Assembly: GCA_949825025.1 (NCBI GenBank)
Contig: OX463781.1
Span: forward strand, 21,139,630-21,203,629
Origin: Siphlonurus alternatus
Taxonomy: Eukaryota; Arthropoda; Insecta; Ephemeroptera; Siphlonuridae
Length of the DNA: 64,000 nt
Direction of reading: 5' to 3'
The notes beneath the pieces are model-generated. The model saw nothing but the letters and a program-made list of their open reading frames with translations. It was not told the origin of the DNA and did not search any database. Positions 26,226-56,900 of the stretch are shown here, one piece after another. Positions within the stretch are counted from its first letter, which is position 1. Each line of letters begins with the position of its first letter. Both the position numbers and the translations under genes were made by a program.

Positions 26226-29200
26226 GACATCAAGCAAACTTTATCCATATAATACTAAAATGTTGCTTCACATATTTTTTAGCGGCATTGATGAAAAGTT
26301 AAAGGTCGTTAAACAGCGGGAAACATCCGTGACTGGACACTTACGATGACATTTTTTACCTGTAGATATGCAATTCTTTATATATAACACAGCTGTGCAA
26401 CATAAATATAAGTTTAAAATATTTTGTGCACTAGTTTTGTTACAAGATATACCGCTTCACTGAATAAATTGAAGAAAGAATTTAAGATGTTTCTAAAAAT
26501 ATTACGTAAAATTTTACAAGCTTCATTGCATTTGTTTATATTTTTATATAACAATTTGTTCAAGTTTTGTATATAGAAAAGAATCAGGCGTGAGAAAGGA
26601 TACTCCTTATTTTTGAAATGTTTGGAAAATATTTTTGCTGTAGTGAAAATTTATGTTGTATATTTTGTAAAGAAATAATTTATAACACAGAGACCAATGT
26701 AGCATGCAGAAACAGGGGAATGACATGATGGCATCAAGTACTGATGCAAAGTACTTTTGCCAAGTGCATTTTTTTTAAAACTTAACGCAAAGTTTCTCAC
26801 ACTAAAAAAAGTAAATGTAACGTCGCTAACTATAATTTCTCATATAAACTTTTTTGATATTACAAATCCAAATGTCAAGCATGAAATTTCTTATTACTGT
26901 CACTCCAAATTAACACAGTGTCAAAAATGTCTTTGATCAAATAATAAAAAAACAAACTAGATCAGTGCATGTCATTTTTTTTTAAATAAAAAAACTGTCC
27001 CTTTTTTATTTGTTATGCTCTTTTGATTTAGCTGTCAGTAAAAATGGCTGGTGTGACATGATGTAGATGTCAACTTATAATAATATGCACCGTACATAAA
27101 CACAACGTTCTTATTGCACGCTTGTCGTTATTCCTCATGAAGCAATTTGCAACGCTCCGAGCTTATATCACTGGGCGCGACGAATCGTGCAATGAGCGGT
27201 GACACTACTTGCTATCTACACTAAAATTAATTTTAAATCACATCAGAAATAGTCATTTTCTGTTAGTTATATTCTGATAAAACTCTACAGAAACCTAATA
27301 CGAACATTTACCGCACAGATATTTAAAATTTAACCAAGACGAGAAACAATTGCATATTTCCGGTTACTTCCGGTCGGAATATCATATTAATTTGAGTATA
27401 CCAGCTTCGCCTGTCGCTCTTGTCTCGCTAAAAACCTCCTCTATATAATACTGCCGCCATCCCTTGCACGCTGGCTGTCGCGGTAAAAGCTTCCCCTATA
27501 TATGTGTAACTTTGTGTGACTGCAGCGTTTTCTGTCACAGCTTGCGACAATTTTTACATGCCAATTGTATAACTTTAACCAAAAGCTAACCTGGTATTGG
27601 ATATATAACTGACTCAGAGACACTTGATTTATAGAGCAATACATTGCCATTTAGTAATATATATTGAGAGAGAGAGAATTGAAATGGTACCTTATTGTGT
27701 TAATGTTATTATAGTCGTTATAGAATTTATCTTGGTATTTATATTAAAGAGAAAACATTACACGTTAGATTATATTATATGAGATATAATTTATTATATC
27801 ATAGTAACATAAATTTTATTTAAAGTAATTAATATTATGTAAATAAACGTGTAATTTTGTTTCAATACATGGCTTTCTTTTTATATAAGCTAACTCCATA
27901 TTTTTAATTTAAAAATACTGATGTAATTAATAATTATGTTTGTAGGTCTTATTTTTTTTTGTTATCAAGGACTTTGTAAGGAAAAAAACAATTTAAAAAA
28001 AAATAATAATAATAATCACGTATATAAAAATATTTTATTGATGCTTTTTTTCCATCACTTATAACAAGCTTTTCTATTTTTAGGAATAAAAAAAAAATCA
28101 TCACTCATCGATGATTATCTTTTTTATAAAAATCGACAGTATCATATTACCTCCATAAAAGCTTATTGCAAGTAAGAGGCTTTTAGCATAACAATATTGA
28201 GAATTATTGCCAATGGGATTTTATATCAAATTCACTAAAATACCCGGTTACTATTAAATTATATGACTTTTTTTTCAATATTAATGTAGGAGTGTTGAGA
28301 GAAGTGTATTGAGAAATATGGCTGGAATATTTGTTTCACTATATAGAGACGCACCCCTCTCTAGGGGTGAGCGAGGTCACACGAGGGAGGGGTCGCCACC
28401 CTCGGGTCCGTCTGGTGCAAGCGAGCTGTCAGCATCTGTGTGTGTCGCGTTAAATCAGTGACCCCAGCATCACCCTACTTAGCAGAAACACGATTCGTCA
28501 TCAAATTTAATGTCCGTTCTTATTATTGTTTACATTTCCAATGACAATGTACAATGTATAAATGATAATAAATCACTATAATTTCTATCAATATATTATT
28601 TTAAGTTTTATTGTTATAAGTAAATATATACAAAATTTACTTATCAATGATTTTTTTAAATCTTGAAATATATTCTTACTCTCCTAATCATGAACTGTAT
28701 ATGCACTGTACCAAAATACAAGACAATAATTCATCATGTTATATACAAAAAGTATTTTCATAGATACTACAAGAGTAAACACCACGGAATATGTTTTTAT
28801 ACCTTATATTTTTTACAATTCTACTTTTATCAATAAACTGTGATAATTATTGATTAAAAAATCAACACTGAACGTTTCTCATCCAGCAGGTGTGCATTTG
28901 AATTAATAAAATTTATATATATAATCAATAAAAATATATATGCTCAGAGCATTAAAAAGAATTAATGAATTACTTTTTATGTTTCAATTATGAAAAGCTT
29001 GGCAAAAATGGAAACTGGTGTGGCTGCGGTAGGCCAGCATACAAAAAATCGTGCCTACACAAACGGTTGGTTATTTTATTTCACCTTATCTCGGGCGTCA
29101 CACTCATACCCTAACTCTGACGTGTGAAATTCGATTATTACTCAACCCAATTGGCATCGACAATAAAGTAAAGGAATAAAAAGTATATAGTAACCCATCA

Positions 29201-29784
29201 GATTTAAACGAACACAGAATGTGTAACATTTTTTATTATTAAAGAAAGAAAAAAAAAAAAATCACGCTGTGTTTTTTATTATGCCAATTCTTGCGGAAAG
29301 GTAGAAAGGGGTTGGTTCCCAAGTGGTGATTCCCGCTGTTTGTGTTTGAACACACAAGGTTGCCGCAGTGACTTTATTAGAGCGCCTTATTGCACACACG
29401 GTGAGAAGGAGGTGTCCCGCGGCTCCGGTGGTAACGACATCATCCCCCCCCCCCCTACCTCTTTCGACACTCCCTGTGCCAGCACACAATCTTAGCCCAA
29501 TTAACCAGCATATTTATATGAAACTTATGTTACTAATTTATATTTAATTATTATTAAAGGTGTGATGATACAAAAATATATTACAATATTTAGTTCACTT
29601 CGTATACAATTATATCATAGTCTACATTTAATTTATATTTACAGATATTACAACTGTATTAAAATTTGCTTAATTTAAATGCTCGAATATTTTTACAAGA
29701 CACTGATTTTCAGGTAATTTGATTTTTTTTTACGTATTCGTGTCTCATGATAATTTTTCATAATTTGTAAGCTGTGATTTTATT

Positions 29785-29882
29785 ATCATTATTATTATTT
29801 TATTATTGACATGATCTAAGTTGACTATATATGTTCTGTACAACCATACCGATTTAATAAATAATTATTTGAATTTGAATAA
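29785..29882 (+). mobile_element. probable LINE 3'-end remnant, plus strand
   Basis: CTGTACAACCATACCGATTTAATAAATAATTATTTGAATTTGAATAA resembles the end of a non-LTR element: a TGTACAACC motif shared with the other two LINE ends, then AATAAA and a TTTGAA-repeat tail. No coding part is readable upstream. Confidence 0.45.

Positions 29883-38934
<9,052 letters not shown>

Positions 38935-39001
<67 letters not shown>
38935..39001. repeat. (CT)n microsatellite
   Basis: About 67 bp of uninterrupted CT. Confidence 0.95.
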
Positions 39002-39003
<2 letters not shown>

Positions 39004-39104
39004 GTGGACAAGTAAGTACTTCTCTCTTTTAACCCACAGCATGACCGTACTATATATGTCTATACTTGCAATGGTAGCTAGGTATATATATATATATATG
39101 TATA

Positions 39105-39210
39105 CAAGGCACTAGCTCGAGAGTCGGTTCATTAACTTGCGGAAGCGAGACGGGCCATAATTTCCCGAATTCACGCGGGGCGTTCAATTAGGTAAATGAG
39201 CCCTTGGCTA
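39105..39210. promoter_or_regulatory. GC-richer patch downstream of runx, possible regulatory element
   Basis: Non-repetitive block (CTCGAGAGTCGG, TTGCGGAAGCGAGACGGGCC, CACGCGGGGCG, CAATTAGG) about 0.8-0.9 kb beyond the runx stop. It stands out against AT-rich surroundings and is not coding. Could lie in the 3' UTR or be an enhancer. Confidence 0.25.
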
Positions 39211-39794
39211 CATATATATATAGCAGTAGTATAGCAAAGAGATGGACAGTATATAGCTGCTGCTATATAGGGTGGGGTTTTAGAGCTAAAACTAAAGTCC
39301 GTGTGGCCACTCTTTACAACGACAACGCATTACATCTTCACTCAAACCCTCCAGTCATCCTCCCTTGACCCCTTTTATTTTAACCCTTTTTGTGTAATAT
39401 AATAGTATATCGTATATAGTTTTAAATAAAACAATGTTTTTATTTTTCATGATAAATAATTCACTTGATATTTTTTATTTCTTTATATATACAGTAGTGA
39501 AGTTTGTTTTAAGTTATATATTTTTATTATTAATATTGACTTTGTTTCGTACACAGTACAAAAATACTTAATACACTCGCAATAATTAATTATTATTACA
39601 ATCACAACCTTTTGTCTTAATTAAATATACTTTAAACATATTTTACATATGAAATTACAGTATGATTAATAACACTAATTAGTTGATGTAATTAGTATTT
39701 TAATTAGTAGTTAAACATTATAGTCATATACCTAAAAAAAATTGTAATATCATTATTTAGAAATTGTTATTTAACATTCCATTGTATAATTACT

Positions 39795-39800
39795 TTTATT
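39795..39800 (-). terminator. candidate polyadenylation signal of runx
   Basis: AATAAA on the minus strand about 220 nt after the runx stop. Another AATAAA (40018-40013) overlaps the stop codon and is too close to be likely. In such AT-rich DNA the hexamer is frequent by chance, so the true 3' end cannot be fixed from sequence. Confidence 0.25.
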
Positions 39801-40016
39801 AATCATACCGTGTTTTTATAGAAAAAAATACATCAGTATATACATCAAGTATATACATCAGTATATTATTTTTAATATTTTGTTGTTGCAAGATAAAAAA
39901 AAATCAGTCAGTTGAATTCACACGTTAATTATGATGAACACAAATCGTGTCCTTGTTTTTAATTATTAAATAGACTGAATGTTTTAATCAGTTCTTTGAC
40001 GATGATATGAAATTTA

Positions 40017-49235
<9,219 letters not shown>

Positions 49236-49244
49236 GCTCACTGA

Positions 49245-49700
49245 ATGAGAACGTTTTTTCCCGTATGTGCGTGCATGAGCTCAGCACCGTTGCATCTGTG
49301 CTATCGTCTCGTCACACCCGAGTGTAAAACTGCACGCCACCGCGGCGCGCCTGCTGCTGCTGATGCTGCTACCCGCCTCCCTCCCCTCTCTCGCCGCCCT
49401 GTCTTACCGCGTCCTCCAATCCGCGAGCTCGGTGGTCGCACCGTGGCCACGGAGCCGCCCCTAAGGGCGCGTATTGTGGCCAACTACCGACCGAGTGCTC
49501 TGCCACGCTGGTGTGCTTGCTGCTGCTGCGGTGGTGGTAGACGCGGGTCGCCGCCACCGCCAGACCAGCCAGGCGGCCTCTGCCAGCGGTGAAGTAGCGG
49601 CCAGCAGGGGGTGGGTGGTGGATGGGTGGTAGGTCACAGATTAGCCCGTGAGTTCCCTACGCTCTGCTGCCCCGCACGGCTACCGTACTGCTGGCTGACC
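49245..49700 (-). promoter_or_regulatory. CpG-rich probable promoter / 5' UTR of runx
   Basis: An island of high GC and many CpG dinucleotides in otherwise AT-rich DNA, directly upstream of coding exon 1. It includes CGCGGCGCGCC-like runs, GCTGCT repeats and a TGCGGT core (49527-49532) that fits the RUNX consensus TGYGGT. It is followed upstream by a CT tract, which on the minus strand reads as a GAGA-type run, common near arthropod promoters. No TATA box stood out. The open frames here on both strands follow from the GC bias and show no family resemblance. Confidence 0.5.
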
Positions 49701-49703
49701 CCT

Positions 49704-49750
<47 letters not shown>
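49704..49750. repeat. (CT)n microsatellite upstream of runx
   Basis: About 47 bp of uninterrupted CT on the plus strand (GA in the direction of the runx gene), abutting the CpG-rich island. Confidence 0.95.
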
Positions 49751-49753
<3 letters not shown>

Positions 49754-51087
49754 TCTCCCCTGACACAGCCGCAACCAACACGACACGCTGAGCTTTTTCC
49801 TTCTACTATCCTGCTAACTTGGCTGGCCGTATACACAGGCGTTGTTACTGCTGCTTTTTATTTTGTTGAGCACGGCATTTGCATACAAATCACACAGCTC
49901 TATACACACAACATGCAGAAAGTGTTCTCTAGTCTCCTCTCTTCTTTACTCTTTATTGAAATTTTTAAACACTGATTTTCTTTATATATGAATAAACATT
50001 AATTTCAGTAATTAAAAAAAGGGGGATTTGATTTCAGTTGGACTGAGATTTTAATAATTAAATGTATGTTTGTTTGTTTTTTGTGTAGATAAAGAATTCA
50101 GTGCAATTTTATTTAATTTAGTTTAAGTACATTATAGCTTTGTGGTATAACTTTTTTCAGATATCTCTTCAAAATTTCATTTTTTTTAATTGATTTTCTA
50201 AATTATTTCTTCCAGTTCCATGAACTTTAAATTTATGATTTCCTTTTAATTTAAAAATACGAACATGTACCCCATCAAGTTTCTGCATCTGCGATCCCTA
50301 TATACTGCATTTGAAAATTTTAATAATTTTATTGTTTGTACGTCTCTTAAATTTTCAAAAAATGATAGTTTGACTTACAGTTAGTTCAGGATTTTTAGTG
50401 AATTAATGTTTGATTCTGTAAAATCGATTCTTATTACATATAATAAAAATATGCTGTGTTCCTGTGTTACCTTTATTCATATAAAAACCTTAAATTAAAC
50501 TTTTTTTTTTTTTAAGCGAAGATGATTAGGAATTCTGTTTGAAATTCATATATTTATTATTATATTTAAAAAAAATGCTAAAAATATAGTAACATTTGCT
50601 GGAAAAAATTACACTGCATGCACATTTGAATATTTAAACAGAGTGAATAATACAGAGGGTAAAATGTATGCCGTTCTTTTTGCATGTGCCAGATTGATAA
50701 TGAAGTTTTAAAGATGATACGTGATACCCATAGTTGAAGAGTGGGGGACAGCATTTTATATTTGCATGTCATGTATTAACAATTACATGGCTCTGTATAT
50801 ATACTAGAATCTCTTTCAATTCCATGTATTTCAATATCACAACATACCATCATACATATTACAAATAGGTAGTTAAAAGATAAAAGAGTAAAATTATATA
50901 AAATATTTTTGTATTAGTGATATTATATCAAATGATAATTCAGTTAATAAATATTGCAAAAGTGCAGAACAAAATAAAAGTTGGTAATTTATTGTTGTAT
51001 ATAATATATATTTAATATATGTAATATAAATCTTATCTTTATAGGCCTGCAGTTCACTCGTGCGGGTCTTCTTCCTATAAATGGGAA

Positions 51088-51124
<37 letters not shown>

Positions 51125-51196
51125 ACCTTTTGTGCCATATGCCATGATATTAAACGTTTGTTCATACATTTCATATTGTAAAAATGTATTGTTTTG

Positions 51197-51250
<54 letters not shown>

Positions 51251-51320
51251 ATTATTATTATACATGCACTGCACGATTTTATAATAACACCCCCTCACTC
51301 CCGTTTCCCAAAAGCTCAAT
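49751..51320. other. AT-rich non-coding region upstream of runx
   Basis: Contains a 31-bp T run (51090-51120) and a (TA)n tract (51198-51247) followed by a few ATT repeats. No gene recognised. Confidence 0.6.
51198..51247. repeat. (TA)n microsatellite
   Basis: About 50 bp of TA, followed by ATT repeats to about 51260. Confidence 0.9.
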
Positions 51321-51720
51321 AGGGTAGCGCCACGAGATTGTTGGGTTGCCTGCTGACAGGATAACGGCCTGATATTTACCTCCCCTCCCTTCCCCTACCG
51401 AAGAGCAAGACTAGTTGTAAAAGCATTGAAAGAAAAAAAAAATGGAATATGTAGAAAAAAATAATAATTATAAATTATAGACGGCAATTATTACATTTAT
51501 ATCGTATTCATATCATCTGCTAGTTTATAAAAAATACACCAGTTACATTTTTGTGTCCTTAAATAATTATAAGTGTCAACAAAGTCAAATTTTCTAATTT
51601 GTGTATTTTTTTTAATGGTTTTATCAGTACTATTGCTCTTCGGTAGGGGAAGGGAGGGGAGGTAACTGTCAGGCCGTTATCCTGTAAGCAGGCAACCCAA
51701 CAATCTCGTGACGCTACCCT
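51321..51720. mobile_element. 400-bp element with ~92-bp terminal inverted repeats, family E
   Basis: The left arm (51321-51412: AGGGTAGCGCCACGAGATTG..., ...CCCCTACCGAAGAGCAA) is the near-exact reverse complement of the right arm (51628-51720). The arms differ by a handful of substitutions. The unique centre is about 215 bp of AT-rich DNA without an open frame. The target duplication is unclear (flanks CAAT and TAGA). Fold-back/MITE-type non-autonomous transposon, superfamily unknown. Confidence 0.85.
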
Positions 51721-51989
51721 TAGATATAATCTTCGTTCATATTAATTATGTTTGCTAAATTCAAAAGTAACGTTAAATTTTAATCATTATAATTCAGTAG
51801 CAGTCAGTGCTGAGGTAAATATTATAGAACATCCACTCCAGGTTTTCCTCATTTTGAAGGAATTGTCAATTGTCATATTATATAGAAGGTCCTTCCTTGT
51901 TGAAAGGAACTATTTCGTCGTGGGATACAATTTTATTGACGATGATATCTATATAAGATGATTCTTATTCCATAAAAAAAAGAAAAAAA

Positions 51990-53950
51990 TATAGATTTGT
52001 ACACTCAAAAAATATTTAAAGCAAATATCCTAAAAAGCAACACATTTACTGTGTTGTTTTTGTACCTCAAAGGAAAAATCCTTAAATCTTACACACACGG
52101 GAGTTTAGAGTTCAACACATCAAGATGTTTAAATTTTTACACATTTAGTGTGTTGGATTCTAAATTTTTGAGCGTAAGATCCAACACCCCTTGAGCGTAA
52201 AGTTCTACACAGAACTGCTTAAAATGTTACACACTTGGTGTAAGATTCTACGCCCCAAGAGTGTAGGCTGCTAAGCTTTTTGTGTGTAGCTTTCTACGCA
52301 CCTAGTGTTTAGTTTTCTAAGCTTTTGTGCGTAGTTTTCTACGCACCTGCAGTGTAGGATTTTATGATTTTATATATATTATAATAGTATTATACTATAG
52401 CTATGTCTCTTAACTTTTCGAAGACTTATAAGTGTATACGATAGCATATTGAATATTATAAATTAAAATACATCTCCTAATTTTTGGCTGCCTAATTATT
52501 ATTCGAATTATTATTTATTCCTCTTATATTTATGATTTTCTTCCGTATTTTTTAAAACAGCTTCTATCCTCTTAAGTATCCTAAAATTAAAAAATAGTTA
52601 TAATAAATTATACTATGATAATTGTGTATTTGCCTAAAAAAAGGTGGTTTCATGGATAAAATATAATTAAAATTTACATTTTTTTTTATTAATGCATTTT
52701 TTTTTATTACTTAAGAACACAGATATCACATGAGTAAAAAAAATGATGATGCAAGTAACAAAAAAGTAGATTATATTAAACAAAAACTTTTTATGCAGTT
52801 CTATAGTTTAATAGAAAGACAAATTTCGTACGTACTTTAATAACCATTTGTAGGTGTACATATATATTAATATATTTTAGACAATATTTCTTGAAACACT
52901 CATTAATACAACGGCACATAAATTGATGCTGAAAGCATTCTTGCACATATTACACTCAAATACTCGAGGTTTTATTGGGTTTTCAGTGCACACAATGTTA
53001 TGCCATGGCGACTCCCCGGCTTCTTGCCCGCCTAAACGAACGTTTAATCAAATCTACAGTTTCAATACACTGCTACACACTCGCACACTTCACACACTAT
53101 TGTCGCATTATCTAAAACTCGATTACAACATGCACATACTTTCACAAGTAATATATTACATAATTTAAACTATCACGAAACGAAAACCTCATCAAATCCA
53201 GATATTGATGAACTAACACACAAGCGAGCAAACACACAGCAAAGAACTTCAGATCTAACGGTCGCAAATTCCTGTCTCTGATGACGCTGCGCGCATCCTT
53301 TGCGCAGATGTGTAACTGTGTAGGACTTTAAACTGAAACAAAGTGTGTAAGGTTTTAAGCACTACTGTGTTGATTCTTATAAGTTTTATTCTAAAAACCA
53401 GCTTAACACATTTCGTGTGTTGCTGCTTAAGTTGCATGTGTAGGATTTTAAAAGAAGGTGTGTAAGATTTTAAGCACCAATGTGTTGATTCTAATACGTT
53501 TTATTCTTAAGTCCATTTTAACACATTTCGTGTGTTGTTGTTTAAGATGCATGTGTAGGAAGTTACCTAGCTTGGTGTGTAAAACAACTTTTTAAACAGT
53601 TTTGTTGCTTAACTTTTACTCACCAAAGGTGTTGAGTTTTAAGAACATAGTTTTACCTCTCTCGTTACACTCTTGTATACTGACTTTTTACACACTTTCA
53701 TCTTAAAATCTTACACACCTTGGGCGTACCCATACATCTTACACACTTAATGTGTAGACTACTACTCATTGAAATCTTAACTTTTAATACCTTTGTGTTA
53801 GTTCTTACACATTTTGAAAACGCAACACATAATGCGTAAATTCTAACACTTTTTGCTTAAGATCTAACACTTTTTACGTGGAATTTTTAAGCAAAAAGTG
53901 TACAACCCGTCTTTACACATGTAGGTGTGTTGGGACTTTTCTGCGTGTAT
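51990..53950. repeat. 2-kb tract of degenerate TTACACA/TGTGTAA motifs, possible fold-back element
   Basis: The flanks (about 51990-52365 and 53320-53950) are packed with variants of CTTACACAC and GTGTGTAAGATTTTAAG, in both orientations at roughly 20-30-bp spacing, often as small palindromes (CACACTTGGTGTAAG, AACACATTTCGTGTGTT). The outer ends share TTGTACACT in inverted orientation. The centre (52370-53320) lacks the motif and has only an 81-codon open frame without family resemblance. It may be a transposon with long, degenerate subterminal repeats, or a decayed satellite. Boundaries are approximate. Confidence 0.55.
53343..53572. repeat. tandem duplication with 115-bp period inside the TGTGTAA tract
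   Basis: GTGTGTAAGGTTTTAAGCAC begins at 53343 and GTGTGTAAGATTTTAAGCAC at 53458. Each is followed by TGTGTTGATTCT, TTTTATTCT, TTAACACATTTCGTGTGTTG and TTGCATGTGTAGGA-type segments, so two ~115-bp units stand head to tail with moderate divergence. Confidence 0.85.
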
Positions 53951-56900
53951 GTATACCCTATAATATAAAAAAATCCTCATGACAATCACACTAATATCAT
54001 AATTAATTAACTGTATTAATTGGAAATAATTCAAATAATTATACATATGAATTAATAAAAATGCAGCTCATAATTCACTAATAATATAGAACGTTATTAA
54101 AATACAATAGTCTTAGTTTTTTTTTATACGATGCCAGAAATTTATTATTTCCACTAATGCAGTATATACTTGATAAAATTTTAAATAAAATTCATTAAAA
54201 AAAATATACTAATAATACCACATGGCATTACGAAAAATGTATTGTTTTTTTTTTTCTATACATATATTTTTATATACGTACACTATGAGTCGTAATTAAC
54301 AGGTGGAGACACGACCTCTTCCCCCCTACCTCCCACCTCACTGTGTTAGAGACTACTATCGATTATCCTCGGAGTGTTGGTGCTATGCTGTGGTTATTAC
54401 CAGCCAAGCTTTGTCCTAAGTTTTACCATTATACAACCTGATTTGTATATATAACCCCCTTCTGATGCTATAATATACACATTTTATATTGTCTATGTTA
54501 TGAAATCCATGGAATTTAATGACACCCTTTCATCAAAATGAAGAGGGTTAATATATATAAATACCAATAATAACTGATATTAACACCCCATGGATCTATA
54601 TTATATCTCACAGTATATATATCGTTTGTATACAGTATTTAGGTCTATTATTGGTTAAGGTTTTAAGCATACCAATGATAGCCACAAGCATCGTGTTATT
54701 ACATAACACATATGCATTATAATTTCATGTTGTTAAATCTACATTATATATGTTTACATAATATACATTGTTTTGTGGTATATTATATATATACATGCAG
54801 TGTAATATACTGAGAAACTGGTGATGCAATTTATGTAAAAATATATATGTGTATATTATTATTATTTTTTTTTATTCATTATTATAGAATACTTAATACA
54901 ATTTTAGAAAATTACAATTTTATAGTTTTGACCTCTATGAGCTTTAAGCTCGAGCAGAGGGAAAAAGAAAAAAATTAATTTAAACTGACTTGATGGCGGA
55001 AGTACAGAAAACCAACTATATATTATATGCAATTATACAATATTATAGAAAATAGTATAATATTTAGGCTATAATATATTACATTATATGCGGAAGTTAA
55101 TAATTAAATAACATAAAACAAATTGTTTCCAAAAAAAAATAAAAATAATTAAGAAGAAAAAGTTTCAGAATGAATACAAAAATACAATTGAATGAACCAA
55201 TAATAATATAAAAAAAGAAAATAACAAAACAACAACAGCAAAAAAAAGACATAAATTCAATTGCATAATCCTATATTAAAAAATTAGGCATAGTATATTG
55301 ATAGAGAATTTTTACTTTTTGAACTATTATTACTCAAGGAAAATTGGTGGATATGTTTAATTACTGTCACATTCATCAGTTATCATGGAAAAAACACACA
55401 CACTATTTCAGTATATGTATTGTACTGTACTGTACAAGATATTATATCCATGTCATGTAATATAATTATATTTATGGATTTTTCAGATTTTAATTTTATT
55501 TAAAAAGTTTGTTTAATACAAAGGTATAAATTTGTTATGATATATTTTTTGTGTTATATTTTTAATTAAATTGAATAGTAAAATTCAACATCATATTATA
55601 TGTACACGTTATAAAATAAAATTAATTTTACTGTTATAAAATTAGCAGAGTGCAAACATAATAATGTTGATTTTGACACCACATTTTTCCATTTTCTTAA
55701 AAATTACGTACATTACATTTATATAAAATGATATCAAAAACTTAAGAATCTGAATTAATAGTTTTAAAAATTAAAATATGTGTCAAAAAAGAAAAGAAGG
55801 GTTCCAACAAAGCAAAAAAAGAAAGAAAATCAATTAGACATAATATATAAATTCAATTCAATTATAAAGGTTCAAATTTTTAATAGCAATAAATGTTCCA
55901 TCGTTACCCTTTTTATTTGCTTAACATTAATAAACCATGCATGACACTATATAATATATTACATCATGAGAAAAACACTTAACGTTTACATATTGATCCG
56001 ATATTAAAATCGAGTGTTATGCATTGTTAACTAGGAGATGATTGATATGCAAGTGACATGAACACGAAACGTGTCACTCACTTGCATCCTCGTCGTAGCC
56101 TCGGGGAGAGAGCAAAATCTCTGCGGGCAGTCGCATTGCATCTGACACGGTTCACGCGTCCCCTCTCTGATGATGATGATGGTTTTCTAGTACCACGGCG
56201 GCCAGTCAACAGGGAATATAAGAGATGTATGAGTGAGAGAAGAGAGAGAAAGCTCGTGCGAGAGAGAATTAAAAGCTTCGTTGGTTTGCTGTTGTTGAGT
56301 AATCTCTAGGGCTGTATAATTACCCCTTGAGTTACATACGTCATCTGAACAAACAAAGAGATGCTTGTTTTTGTTTTTTTGTTTGTGATTTCAAAGCACC
56401 AGAGCGAGAGGAAAATCAGATAAAAGTTTTCTGATGATCACGCGGCTGCTGTGAAGTAACCAGAGAGCCTCCTCCCTTTTCTCCTCATGCAGACGGCTTC
56501 AGCACCACTATATGTTTTTCTCTTATGGCTACACACCTTACGTCACCACTGCTCTATATATATAACAGATTTAATACATACTTATATATACCATGCAGGA
56601 TTATGGCATCTGTGCAACGTGTTTTATATATATATATATATGTGTCGTCTATATTTCAAACTTAATATAAATCTTACTTGGATCAAATGTATTAAGGCAA
56701 TTGACGTATAGAAAGAAGTTACCATGTGTGAATTTTGTTCATGTCATGTGTGAAAGTAAGAAATAATTTCAAGAAAATTAATGTAAATCCCTGAAATTTT
56801 TATTTTGTTAAATTTTATCAGTAGTATCGATATAATATAACAAATTAAGTATTACATAATTATTATACTGTATGTGCTGGTGGAACAGGAAATCTTATTA

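Larger units (their letters stand above)
24368..29780. other. gene-free region
   Basis: (TA)n at 25186-25251. GC-richer patches at about 26085-26225 and 27130-27200. ETS-like sites (CCGGTTACTTCCGGT) at about 27360-27374. A patch at about 28345-28465 contains CpGs. Nothing coding recognised. Confidence 0.6.

Noticed and set aside
49245..49592. 115-codon frame upstream of runx
   Set aside because: GC-driven openness in the promoter/UTR island on both strands, with no recognised domain.
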